Shown piece after piece: positions 47,391 to 55,125 of a DNA stretch of 64,000 nt. The position numbers and the translations under genes are program-made. How positions within the stretch are numbered: position 1 is the first letter of the stretch; every line of letters starts with the position of its first letter. Source of the DNA: Cytobacillus stercorigallinarum. Its GTDB lineage: Bacteria; Bacillota; Bacilli; Bacillales; Cytobacillaceae. The notes beneath the pieces were generated by a model. That model saw nothing but the letters and a program-made list of their open reading frames with translations, was not told where the DNA came from and searched no databases. The DNA is taken from NCBI RefSeq assembly GCF_014836495.1, contig NZ_JACSQT010000003.1:99182-163181 (forward strand). Reading direction: 5' to 3'.

Positions 47391-48353
47391 TTAATTATCA
47401 TAGAATGCAAATTTTTTCGTTAATAAGTTTAGACCAATCGCAATGATCGCAAATACAATAAAAAATAACGTCGCTGCTGCAGAACTTAATCCTGCATTCA
47501 AGTTATTGAATCCATATTTATACATCTCATAATAAATATTCGTTGACGAACCGAACGGCCCACCTGCCGTTAAAATATCAATATAAGCGAAAGTAAATTG
47601 ACTGGAAAATAGAATACTCATTGTGAGCATAAATAATATTGTTGGTGACAATAAAGGAATAGTGATCGTTAGTAATTGCTTCCATTTCGTTGCACCATCT
47701 AAAGCCGCTGCTTCAAAATAATCTCGATTAATATTGGTCAATGCGGCAGAGAAAATAATCGTACTAAATCCAATCAGTCCCCATCCTGTCATAAAAAGAA
47801 TCAGCCATTTCGCATATACAGGATCAGTAAAGAAAGAGATGTTTCCATCGGTGATTCCAAGTTTTTGTAATGTAAGATTGACTAATCCATTGGCAGGATG
47901 AAAGAGCCATCTCCAAATTGCCCCTACAGTTACTGGTGCCAATATCATTGGGATAAAAAACATTGCCCGGTACACATTTTTCACTCTGCCATTTAATCCA
48001 TTTGTTGCCACCGCTAAAAGCATTGGAATAATGATCGAGAACGGCAGTATACCTATCGTATAAAAAATTGTATTTTCGATTGAATGAATGAAGTCCTTAG
48101 TTTGGAACAAACGAATAAAATTATCTAATCCCACGGTAATAGGTTCTGTCCCTGGGACCATACTCCACTTTTGAAAGGCTAAAACAAAAGTAGATAATAA
48201 CGGTTTATACATCCAAACACCTAATAAAAGGATAGCCGGTAGTAAAAATAAATAAGGTTTCCATTTAATAAGTGAACGAGCAGCACGTCTGCTTTTCTGC
48301 TCGGTCACTTTTTTTTCTTGCTCTGATACGATTATTCTTTTTACCTCACTCAT
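47391..48353 (-). CDS. CUT1 ABC transporter permease (UgpA/MalF-like)
   Basis: An inner permease of about 320 residues with six membrane helices after a basic cytoplasmic N-terminus (EKKVTEQKSRRAARSLIKWK). The EAA loop is EAAALDGATKWKQLLTITIPLL. ATG at 48353 has GAAGGGAA upstream; a start 8 codons earlier lacks one. It pairs with the downstream permease in the transporter core. Confidence 0.9.
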   Translation of the reverse strand: MSEVKRIIVSEQEKKVTEQKSRRAARSLIKWKPYLFLLPAILLLGVWMYKPLLSTFVLAFQKWSMVPGTEPITVGLDNFIRLFQTKDFIHSIENTIFYTIGILPFSIIIPMLLAVATNGLNGRVKNVYRAMFFIPMILAPVTVGAIWRWLFHPANGLVNLTLQKLGITDGNISFFTDPVYAKWLILFMTGWGLIGFSTIIFSAALTNINRDYFEAAALDGATKWKQLLTITIPLLSPTILFMLTMSILFSSQFTFAYIDILTAGGPFGSSTNIYYEMYKYGFNNLNAGLSSAAATLFFIVFAIIAIGLNLLTKKFAFYDN

Positions 48354-48377
48354 AAGATTCCCTTCTCTCATGAACAC

Positions 48378-49703
48378 CTATTGGATTAATTGGTTAATTT
48401 CTTCTTCAGCTGCTTGTAAAGTTTTTTCTACATCTGCATCCGTTGAAACCGATTGAACAATCGCATCTCTAAATATATCGGACATCTCCGTTGCATATTC
48501 CGCTGGCCAAATTACTGCTGGTTGGATGTTGTTCAATTGCTCCAAGTTGATTTTATATAATGGATTTTCTTCAATAAATCCTTTTAAATAGTTAGGATCA
48601 TCAGCTAACTCTGTTCTGAGAGGTAAATAACCTACCTCAGAAGTGATGATTGTATAACCTTCATTACCAGTAACATATTTAATAAACTCCCAAATCGCTG
48701 CCTTTTTCACATCATTATCTGGTCTAACAGCTAATACACTTCCCGAGTTCACTGGAACAGACGGATTGTTTCCAAATGAGGGTAAACCAGCGCCATAAAG
48801 TTCCCAGCCACCCGCTTCGGATGCGTTTTTAAATCCGCTATGCATTGCAGTAGAAGTAATGTACATTCCTAAATTACCAGCCATGAATTGCTCGGGTAAT
48901 TCCGTGTCACTCCCAACTGCATGAGCACCGTTTTGATAGAGATCCTTCCACATTTCAATCGCTTCAATACTTTCTTGATTAGCAAATTGCGCTTCCTTAC
49001 GATCATCAGAAAGTACTTTGCCTCCATTACTTAATATCACACCTTCAGTTGTCCAACCATTATCCGGTGCTAACGCAAAGCCATCTTTGCCTGTCGCTTC
49101 GTTTATTTTGAGTGAATATTCTTTAATTTCTTCCCATGTCTGTGGTGGCTTGGTTGGATCTAAACCCGCTTCTTCGAATAATTGTCCATTCATAAAAACA
49201 ATAGGTGTGCTAAATGTAAACGCTAAACCATATGTCTTTCCATCAATTTTTCCTAAACTCAATGCATTGTCTGAAATGCCATTGAGATGATTGTTTAACT
49301 CTTCTGCTGGAAACACATCTTCATAGGCTTGGAAGCCGAGCGTTTCTCTTGAGTTATCTAGTGTGGAAAAAGTATGCTGGACAATATCAACCGCTTTTCC
49401 AGCCGCAATATCTGCCTTAAACTGTTGATAAGAGGCATCCGCAACCCCTTCAACAATGACACCTTTTTCTTTTCCAATTGTGTCATTGAACTCATTAATT
49501 AGGTGTTCCATCCCCTCTTTCATTGTTGGAGCAGCTAAACTATAAGAATAAAAAGTTACCTTTGTAGGGTTCTCAGGGTCTAATTCTCCCATTTCTTGTG
49601 AGACGGTTGTGGCATTAGAAGAACTACATGCACTTAACACTAGAGTCATACCTAACAACAGAATGAACATAATCGAGAGCCTCTTACTTTTCAGTTTAAC
49701 CAT
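48378..49703 (-). CDS. ABC transporter solute-binding lipoprotein (UgpB-like)
   Basis: An extracellular substrate-binding protein of 441 residues (family 1). The lipoprotein signal ends LVLSAC, with the lipidated Cys about residue 26. The mature region has the typical hinge motif GKAVDIVQHTFSTLDNS and the binding-site part VPVNSGSVLAVRPD. Similarity by eye is to glycerol-3-phosphate or sugar binders. It follows a phosphodiesterase gene by 16 nt, pointing to a phosphorylated substrate. Confidence 0.88.
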   Translation of the reverse strand: MVKLKSKRLSIMFILLLGMTLVLSACSSSNATTVSQEMGELDPENPTKVTFYSYSLAAPTMKEGMEHLINEFNDTIGKEKGVIVEGVADASYQQFKADIAAGKAVDIVQHTFSTLDNSRETLGFQAYEDVFPAEELNNHLNGISDNALSLGKIDGKTYGLAFTFSTPIVFMNGQLFEEAGLDPTKPPQTWEEIKEYSLKINEATGKDGFALAPDNGWTTEGVILSNGGKVLSDDRKEAQFANQESIEAIEMWKDLYQNGAHAVGSDTELPEQFMAGNLGMYITSTAMHSGFKNASEAGGWELYGAGLPSFGNNPSVPVNSGSVLAVRPDNDVKKAAIWEFIKYVTGNEGYTIITSEVGYLPLRTELADDPNYLKGFIEENPLYKINLEQLNNIQPAVIWPAEYATEMSDIFRDAIVQSVSTDADVEKTLQAAEEEINQLIQ

Positions 49704-49719
49704 CTTCTCTCCCCCACAC

Positions 49720-50544
49720 TTAAGAATGCTGAAGCATCTGCTTCAAATCTACTGATAAAAACGTATCAAACTTGTCTGGGTACCTAACATGTTCTACGCT
49801 CGCTCCATTTTCATCTAACGTACATATGCTATAGCCCGTACGATTATTAAATGAAGCTAACTCTTGGCCAATTTCCATACTAAACGAAGTCCCTCCCGCA
49901 GTAGATAATAGAATATTTTCATAGGTAGTTACTTTATTCTGGTGAGTATGACCACTCAGAACTAGTTTGACATCCGTATTTTTTATGATTGCCAACACCT
50001 CTGCTGAGTTTGATAAGCTATGACCATCAACTACATGTCCTGCTTCTAATGGATGATGGACAACAACAATCGACCCATTAGGAGTTGGCTGAGCTAATGT
50101 CTTCTTTAACCAATGTAATTGCTCTTCACTCACTACACCTTTTCCACTATGATCATAGCTAGAATCTAGCACGATTAGGCGATAGTTTTGAATGATTGTT
50201 TCGTAAAATAATTCCTGTTTCTTTTTTTCTACTTTCCCCAGACCTTCCCAGTAAGCTTCTGTCACGTCATGATTCCCTAAAGCTAAATAATAAGGAATAT
50301 CTGTGATATGCTCTTCTAATAACTTATTTAAAAAAACATAATCTTCAACTGTCCCTTCGTGAACAAGATCTCCACTAATTAAAATGAAATCTAGCGCCTT
50401 CTCATCTTGTGTGATTGCCTGTAATATTTTTTTCAATGTTTCAGTTGGATTATTGTCAACACCTGTTAATGTTTCAATTAAACTGCCTTTGTATTCTCTT
50501 AAAATATGTGTATCAGATAAATGAGCAAACCTTAATTTCTCCAT
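49720..50544 (-). CDS. Calcineurin-like metallophosphoesterase
   Basis: A cytoplasmic dinuclear-metal phosphodiesterase of the CpdA/GpdQ type, about 274 residues. Metal motifs are all present: HLSDTH, SGDLVHEG, LGNHDVTE, VHHPLEAGH and SGHTHQN. No signal peptide. ATG at 50544 is preferred; AAAGGAG lies 8 nt upstream and the earlier ATG abuts it. It probably cleaves a phosphodiester taken up by the adjacent transporter. Confidence 0.88.
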   Translation of the reverse strand: MEKLRFAHLSDTHILREYKGSLIETLTGVDNNPTETLKKILQAITQDEKALDFILISGDLVHEGTVEDYVFLNKLLEEHITDIPYYLALGNHDVTEAYWEGLGKVEKKKQELFYETIIQNYRLIVLDSSYDHSGKGVVSEEQLHWLKKTLAQPTPNGSIVVVHHPLEAGHVVDGHSLSNSAEVLAIIKNTDVKLVLSGHTHQNKVTTYENILLSTAGGTSFSMEIGQELASFNNRTGYSICTLDENGASVEHVRYPDKFDTFLSVDLKQMLQHS

Positions 50545-50566
50545 GTTCATTTCTCCTTTTAGAAGA

Positions 50567-51352
50567 TTACTCTTGCAAGCAGAAATCTTTTATTTTATTT
50601 CTTATTTCATTTGTTATTCCAAACTCTAACAACAAATAAGTGTCAAAATCGCCGTATATTTCCTCTATGGCAGATTTAGTTGCAAGTAAATATTCTTCTT
50701 GTAATAAAAAAGCTGATTTTAATTGCAATACCTCCTCTTCCACAAGTGCTGCTTCTGCTTGCAGAAACATTTGCTCATGAAATGTGGCTAAAGCAACGTT
50801 AGAATAAAGGTAATCTTCCATCACAGTTGAAAATGGCACACCGAGTGTAAGTAATATAATCATGGCACCTATACCTGTGCGATCTCTTCCTCCAGCACAA
50901 TGATGGATTAGCGGCAAGTTTTTTTCTGGTTCTTTTAATAAATTCATCAAAGCTTGGTAAGAAGCATTTCGAACCGGAAAAGTGGAATAGAGTGTTATAA
51001 ACATTTCCTTAGTATAGTGTTTGAATCCATCATCTTTTTCCGCTACTTTTGACACTTGCTCAGCTATATTATCCTCAGCGATTACCGGTACTCGTAAAAG
51101 TTTGGCACTACCAATTTGCGGATCAGGTTTTTCATTTGCTTCATCATCTCTACGATAGTCAAATATATATTTGATTTTTTGTTTTGTTAGTTGAGAAATA
51201 TCATCATCCGTTAATCCACTTAAATCACCTGCTCGATATAGGATGCCTTTTCGTACTGTTCGTCCATCTACAGTAACGAGACCACCCATATCACGAAAGT
51301 TCAAGGCCCCTTTTAGCGGAACGGTTCGGGAGTAAAGTCCATTTGGTGTCAT
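50567..51352 (-). CDS. Cys-based tyrosine/phosphoester phosphatase
   Basis: A 261-residue phosphatase of the Y_phosphatase3 (dual-specificity-like) family. The P-loop HCAGGRDRTGIGA has the catalytic Cys and Arg (C-x5-R). N-terminal blocks NFRDMGG and GILYRAGDLSGLT are typical. The Asp general acid may lie in FDYRRDDE. No signal peptide, so it is cytoplasmic. It overlaps the upstream metallophosphoesterase by 4 nt. The natural substrate may be a small phosphomonoester and not a protein. Confidence 0.88.
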   Translation of the reverse strand: MTPNGLYSRTVPLKGALNFRDMGGLVTVDGRTVRKGILYRAGDLSGLTDDDISQLTKQKIKYIFDYRRDDEANEKPDPQIGSAKLLRVPVIAEDNIAEQVSKVAEKDDGFKHYTKEMFITLYSTFPVRNASYQALMNLLKEPEKNLPLIHHCAGGRDRTGIGAMIILLTLGVPFSTVMEDYLYSNVALATFHEQMFLQAEAALVEEEVLQLKSAFLLQEEYLLATKSAIEEIYGDFDTYLLLEFGITNEIRNKIKDFCLQE

Positions 51353-52323
51353 GTATTCACCTTATACTTTTCCAAATCACTGACACCATCTAGTTCAATA
51401 ACTTGAAAACCAACTTCGCCATTTTTTACTGTTACTAAAAGGATATGATCGATCGAACCAACACTATCACCGTGCCAACATGCACCCGTTCGCCCCATTT
51501 GAATATAATTTCTATTGTTCTTCTTCGTTACTTCCAATTGATGAAGATGTCCTGCAAACATCGTATACGGTCTTGATTCAAGCATATTCTCGAATTGGCT
51601 GAACTTAAGGTCCTTCGTTTTCCATGCTGGCTTATGCATAAATACAAAAGTATGTTGAACATCATGATTCTCATGTAATACATCTGCAAAAAACTGTAAT
51701 TGCTCATCTGAAATATGGGGTAAGTTGCCCTTCTCAATATCTTCCTCCGAAGCCCCTTCAGTCATTTGTCCGAAGAATTCTTCAATGTACCCTCTTGCTT
51801 TAGTTGGATTTTCAACTACTTGATTGGTAATCTCCCTAAAACTCTTTACAAATGCTTCAGGCATACCTATCGGATTTTCCTCTGTATTCATCACTAAAAA
51901 TAAATAATCATTTAATCGAAAAGCGTAATACTCAAAACCTTTTCGCTCACGCCAAACTTTAACCATTGTGTCATTTCCATAGTCATGGTTGCCGACCGTT
52001 AAATAAAATGGAATGTCTACATCTTTAATTAACTGATCAATATAGTCCCACTCTCCATGGGCCGCTTCTTCTTGATCCCAATAACCTTCAATAAAATCAC
52101 CAACCGAAAGGACAAAATCAGGATTAAGGCCTTTCACTACTTGCAAACCTTTCTCAAAAATGCCTGGTGTTGTAATCCCACAGCGATCACCAACAACTGC
52201 AAACGAAAAATCATTTTCAAGGTTAGTGGACATGTTTCCAAACCAAGGTCTCTTACCATTCTCAGAAAAATCCTCTTTAAAATAATGTTGCGGGCCAACC
52301 TTTTTTTGATCTATTACATGCAT
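51349..52323 (-). CDS. Second calcineurin-like metallophosphoesterase
   Basis: A cytoplasmic metallophosphoesterase of about 324 residues. Metal motifs are VVGDRCG (in place of the usual DxH), SVGDFIEG, VGNHDYGN, FMHKPAWK and AGHLHQLE. The first motif is unusual: Arg stands where His is common. ATG at 52323 has AAGGAGGG 9 nt upstream; an earlier frame start at 52365 has none. It is the first gene of the operon, facing the GntR regulator. Confidence 0.85.
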   Translation of the reverse strand: MHVIDQKKVGPQHYFKEDFSENGKRPWFGNMSTNLENDFSFAVVGDRCGITTPGIFEKGLQVVKGLNPDFVLSVGDFIEGYWDQEEAAHGEWDYIDQLIKDVDIPFYLTVGNHDYGNDTMVKVWRERKGFEYYAFRLNDYLFLVMNTEENPIGMPEAFVKSFREITNQVVENPTKARGYIEEFFGQMTEGASEEDIEKGNLPHISDEQLQFFADVLHENHDVQHTFVFMHKPAWKTKDLKFSQFENMLESRPYTMFAGHLHQLEVTKKNNRNYIQMGRTGACWHGDSVGSIDHILLVTVKNGEVGFQVIELDGVSDLEKYKVNT

Positions 52324-52370
52324 CCCATTGTCCCTCCTTTTTTTAAATACAACTGAAGTATACAACTAGC

Positions 52371-52396
52371 ATGTTAATCAGATGTTAATCTAACAT
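52371..52396. promoter_or_regulatory. Candidate GntR operator in the divergent promoter region
   Basis: ATGTTAATC occurs at 52371-52379 and again at 52382-52390, where it begins the palindrome ATGTTA-ATC-TAACAT (52382-52396). A further ATGTTAAT lies at 52499-52506, just after the -10 of gntR. A minus-strand -10 TAAAAT is at 52402-52407, directly upstream of the palindrome. Confidence 0.6.
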
Positions 52397-52537
52397 GAAT
52401 CATTTTATGAGTTTAATGAAATTTTTAAATTTAGTGTAAATAAGAAGGTTACAAGATGTTTTCTTAGGAAATCATCGCTATAATTGTATAATCATAGGAT
52501 GTTAATTAATGGATTTAGATAGAGAGGAATTAGAACA

Positions 52538-53185
52538 ATGACAAAATCTTTAATAGATACCGCTTATCACACCATTCGAACGAAAATTCTTACTTGTGAA
52601 TACCTACCGGGAAGCTTACTATCCATATATAAATTATCAGAGGAATTAGCTATGAGTCGCACACCTATCTCAAATGCGGTTGCTAAACTTGAACTAGAAG
52701 GGTTAGTGATCTCCTTAAAGAATAGAGGTGTTATGGTAAAAGAGGTATCATCAAAAGAGATACTAGATATGTTCGAAGTCATCTTCACCCACCAAATGTA
52801 TGCGCTTGAAAAAGTAGAAACAAATCCGCTTTATTCATTTAACTTATCACTTTTAAATGAACATCTAGAGCAACAACTACTAGATAAAGAAAACGATCGT
52901 TATTTCTCTTATGCGACGCACTCACTACAATTCATAAGACAAATCATCGCTGCCGGCCAAAACCAAATCATGCTTCAAATTATGGATCAGCATATGGACA
53001 AAATCATCATCGGTTCTGTATCCAATTACTTACTTTACCCAGAAAAACGGATTTTCTCTGGTGCTCATTACAATGAAGCACTTTACCAATCCATTGAAGC
53101 AAAGGAGTACGAACAAACAAAAGAACTATTAAAAGAATGGCGAGCACAAATTAGAGAACGCATCTTAATAATGGGAGCTATATAA
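52538..53185 (+). CDS. GntR-family (FadR-like) transcriptional regulator
   Basis: The N-terminal winged helix (about residues 8-70) reads AYHTIRTKILTCEYLPG, then LSEELAMSRTPISNAVAKLE with the typical GntR recognition helix, then GLVISLKNRGVMVKEV. The C-terminal all-helical domain (about 75-210) resembles FadR/FCD ligand domains. It is divergent from the phosphoester operon and separated by repeated ATGTTAAT sites. It probably senses the imported substrate or a product. Confidence 0.88.
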   Translation: MTKSLIDTAYHTIRTKILTCEYLPGSLLSIYKLSEELAMSRTPISNAVAKLELEGLVISLKNRGVMVKEVSSKEILDMFEVIFTHQMYALEKVETNPLYSFNLSLLNEHLEQQLLDKENDRYFSYATHSLQFIRQIIAAGQNQIMLQIMDQHMDKIIIGSVSNYLLYPEKRIFSGAHYNEALYQSIEAKEYEQTKELLKEWRAQIRERILIMGAI

Positions 53186-53250
53186 GGCATACATATTCAT
53201 GCCCTGCTCCTATTTATCTCCTGTAGCATCAACTTATCGCACATGAAAAA

Positions 53251-53279
53251 AGCAGGCGGTGCCATAGCACCTACCTGCT
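53251..53279 (-). terminator. hpf terminator
   Basis: AGCAGG/CCTGCT encloses an inner stem GGTGC/GCACC, with T6 following on the minus strand. It also faces the end of the convergent GntR gene. Confidence 0.8.
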
Positions 53280-53289
53280 TGCTTTTATA

Positions 53290-53838
53290 TTATTGCGCTT
53301 CGATGAGTCCGTAGCGCCCATCTTTTCGTTTGTATACGACATTCGTTAAGCTTGTGGCTGCGTTGGTAAAGACGAAGAAGCTATGGCCGAGCATGTTCAT
53401 TTGTAAAATGGCCTCTTCACTGTCCATTGGCTTAAGGTCAAAATGCTTTTGGCGAACGACCTCTAAGTCATTGTCTTCTTCTGGATGTTCATCTGGCTCT
53501 TCAAAGCTAGTGAATAATTCGTTAATCCCGCCTTTTTCACGGAATTTACGATTGACTTTTGTTTTATGTTTACGAATCTGTCTTTCCAACTTGTCGTTGA
53601 TTAAGTCGATGGCAGCATACATATCAGCATGAGCCTCTTCTGCTCGAAGTACAAGATTCGTCATCGGAATCGTTACTTCAACTTTTGACGTTTTATCATT
53701 ATTGGTTTTCAGGTTTACGTTTACATTTACGTTAGGAGTTTCAGAAAAATATCTTTCCAACTTCATAATTTTCTTTTCGACGTAGTCTCTGATTGCTGGA
53801 GTTACCTCAATGTTTTCACCCCGAATGTTAAAATTCAT
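53290..53838 (-). CDS. hpf: Ribosome hibernation promoting factor, long form
   Basis: HPF binds 30S subunits and pairs ribosomes into inactive 100S dimers in stationary phase or stress. The N-terminal RaiA/YfiA domain (about 1-100; MNFNIRGENIEVT, YVEKKIMKLERYF, HADMYAAIDLINDKLERQI) joins a C-terminal dimerisation domain (about 125-182; LKPMDSEEAILQM, SFFVFTNA). Length 182 shows the long type (YvyD). ATG at 53838 has AAGGAGG upstream. The promoter upstream is of sigma-B type, as known for B. subtilis yvyD. Confidence 0.95.
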   Translation of the reverse strand: MNFNIRGENIEVTPAIRDYVEKKIMKLERYFSETPNVNVNVNLKTNNDKTSKVEVTIPMTNLVLRAEEAHADMYAAIDLINDKLERQIRKHKTKVNRKFREKGGINELFTSFEEPDEHPEEDNDLEVVRQKHFDLKPMDSEEAILQMNMLGHSFFVFTNAATSLTNVVYKRKDGRYGLIEAQ

Positions 53839-53939
53839 AAGTGAACTCCTCCTTCTCTTTATAAGAGTCATAAGGATGAAGCCTGTCCTTCAATCCTTAT
53901 CAGCTAGTCTTAAATAAGACTATACTCTATATTTCTATA

Positions 53940-53965
53940 TTACCCGTAAAAAGTCCTGCTAAAAC
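53940..53965 (-). promoter_or_regulatory. Sigma-B-type promoter of hpf
   Basis: On the minus strand GTTTTA (53960-53965) and GGGTAA (53940-53945) are separated by 14 bp, matching the general stress consensus GTTTAA-N12-15-GGGTAT. It lies about 100 nt upstream of the hpf start. Confidence 0.7.
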
Positions 53966-53978
53966 CTTTTTAACGAAA

Positions 53979-54365
53979 TTAAGAAATTAAATAAGGTTGC
54001 AATTCATAGTCTATCATTCGGTGCCAAGCTGCAAACAAAGGGAAAAATTGCTCACGTAATATTTCTTGTTTTTCTGGGGCATTACCGATGGTTTGCTCCA
54101 GTCGATCAGCTTGTTCCTGTACCTTTTCAAACACATGCATAATATGAACCATTTCACTGTTTTCCTTAAACAAATGCAGTAATTGCTCATTCACTGCTTT
54201 TATTTGTGGAAAAGAATCAATGACCTCAAATAGGAGCTCATCGCCATCATCTTTATCTAAATCTGTGAAGCTATCTACAATATAGGTAAAGCTTTCTTCT
54301 AGTGTATTTAACACAGAACAATACTCTCTGAGGAGAATATACTGTTCCTCCTTCAACATCATCAC
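53979..54365 (-). CDS. Hypothetical protein of the flagellar cluster
   Basis: A 128-residue, acidic, mostly helical protein with no signal or membrane segment. Stretches such as LREYCSVLNTLEESFTYIV and FEKVQEQADRLEQTIG suggest a helical bundle like small flagellar chaperones. I do not recognise the family. It begins directly after the fliT stop (AGGTGATG overlaps the start region; the exact codon among three in tandem is unclear), so it is probably co-expressed with fliDST. Confidence 0.65.
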   Translation of the reverse strand: MMMLKEEQYILLREYCSVLNTLEESFTYIVDSFTDLDKDDGDELLFEVIDSFPQIKAVNEQLLHLFKENSEMVHIMHVFEKVQEQADRLEQTIGNAPEKQEILREQFFPLFAAWHRMIDYELQPYLIS

Positions 54366-54719
54366 CTAATTTCGTTTATCATAAAAAACACCATCGCTCA
54401 TCCCAACGGCTTCATACGGATTCGCATATTGCTTACTCTTTACTTTCTGCACCTTCAATCTTTTCATATCATCCTTAATGATTTGCTGGTGCTGAGCTAA
54501 TAATTGTTTAATCGCGCGATCCTGCTTCAGCAAAACGTCTTTCATCTTCTGAGCTTCTACCGATTGAAAATCTACTTGTCTCATTAAAGTAAAGCGTTGA
54601 TCAAGCAGATCATCCGTCTTCTTTATGTAAGCTTCCCGATCATTTTCAGGTAATCCTTGGTTTAGATGAAGCAATAACTCACGCGTACAAACGATCAAAT
54701 CAGTTGTCGTCGCTGTCAT
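54366..54719 (-). CDS. fliT: Flagellar protein FliT
   Basis: FliT is the small export chaperone of the filament cap FliD. The 117-residue protein is helical, with LVCTRELLLHLNQGLP-like start and a central coiled region; the C-terminal NPYEAVGMSDGVFYDKR tail is typical of Bacillus FliT. It overlaps fliS by 4 nt. Identification rests largely on gene order fliD-fliS-fliT. Confidence 0.82.
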   Translation of the reverse strand: MTATTTDLIVCTRELLLHLNQGLPENDREAYIKKTDDLLDQRFTLMRQVDFQSVEAQKMKDVLLKQDRAIKQLLAQHQQIIKDDMKRLKVQKVKSKQYANPYEAVGMSDGVFYDKRN

Positions 54720-55114
54720 GATTGTTCACTGCCAACCATTTGCGGTTTTTTCTGCTCTAACATCATTTCTTTCCATGTGTTGCGAAGATCCATGATAATT
54801 GATTCCGCTTCTTTTAAGGCTGTGAGATCATTGCGTGTATTAGCGTCAACTAAGGTTCTCCAAACATAATCATAGATTCGTAGCAAATCACTAGATAATT
54901 CGACCTCTTGATTGAGTGTTACCATAAATTCTTGAATGATATTTTGCGCCTTTTGCATATTTTCATTGCGCTTCGCAACTTCACCTTGCTCTATTGCTTG
55001 CTTGGCAATGCTGATAAACTTCAAACAACCATTGTAAAGCATCATTGTTAGTTCTGCCGGTGTTGCTGTATTAATAGAAGTTTGTTGATATTTTTGGTAC
55101 GGATTGGTTGCCAT
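54716..55114 (-). CDS. fliS: Flagellin export chaperone FliS
   Basis: FliS binds the C-terminus of flagellin before export; in Bacillus it also interacts with FliW. The 132-residue four-helix protein has the family blocks NPYQKYQQTSINTATPAEL, TMMLYNGCLKFI, and LRIYDYVWRTLVDANTRND. It lies 11 nt after fliD and overlaps fliT by 4 nt. Confidence 0.95.
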   Translation of the reverse strand: MATNPYQKYQQTSINTATPAELTMMLYNGCLKFISIAKQAIEQGEVAKRNENMQKAQNIIQEFMVTLNQEVELSSDLLRIYDYVWRTLVDANTRNDLTALKEAESIIMDLRNTWKEMMLEQKKPQMVGSEQS

Positions 55115-55125
55115 CTTTTCACTCC

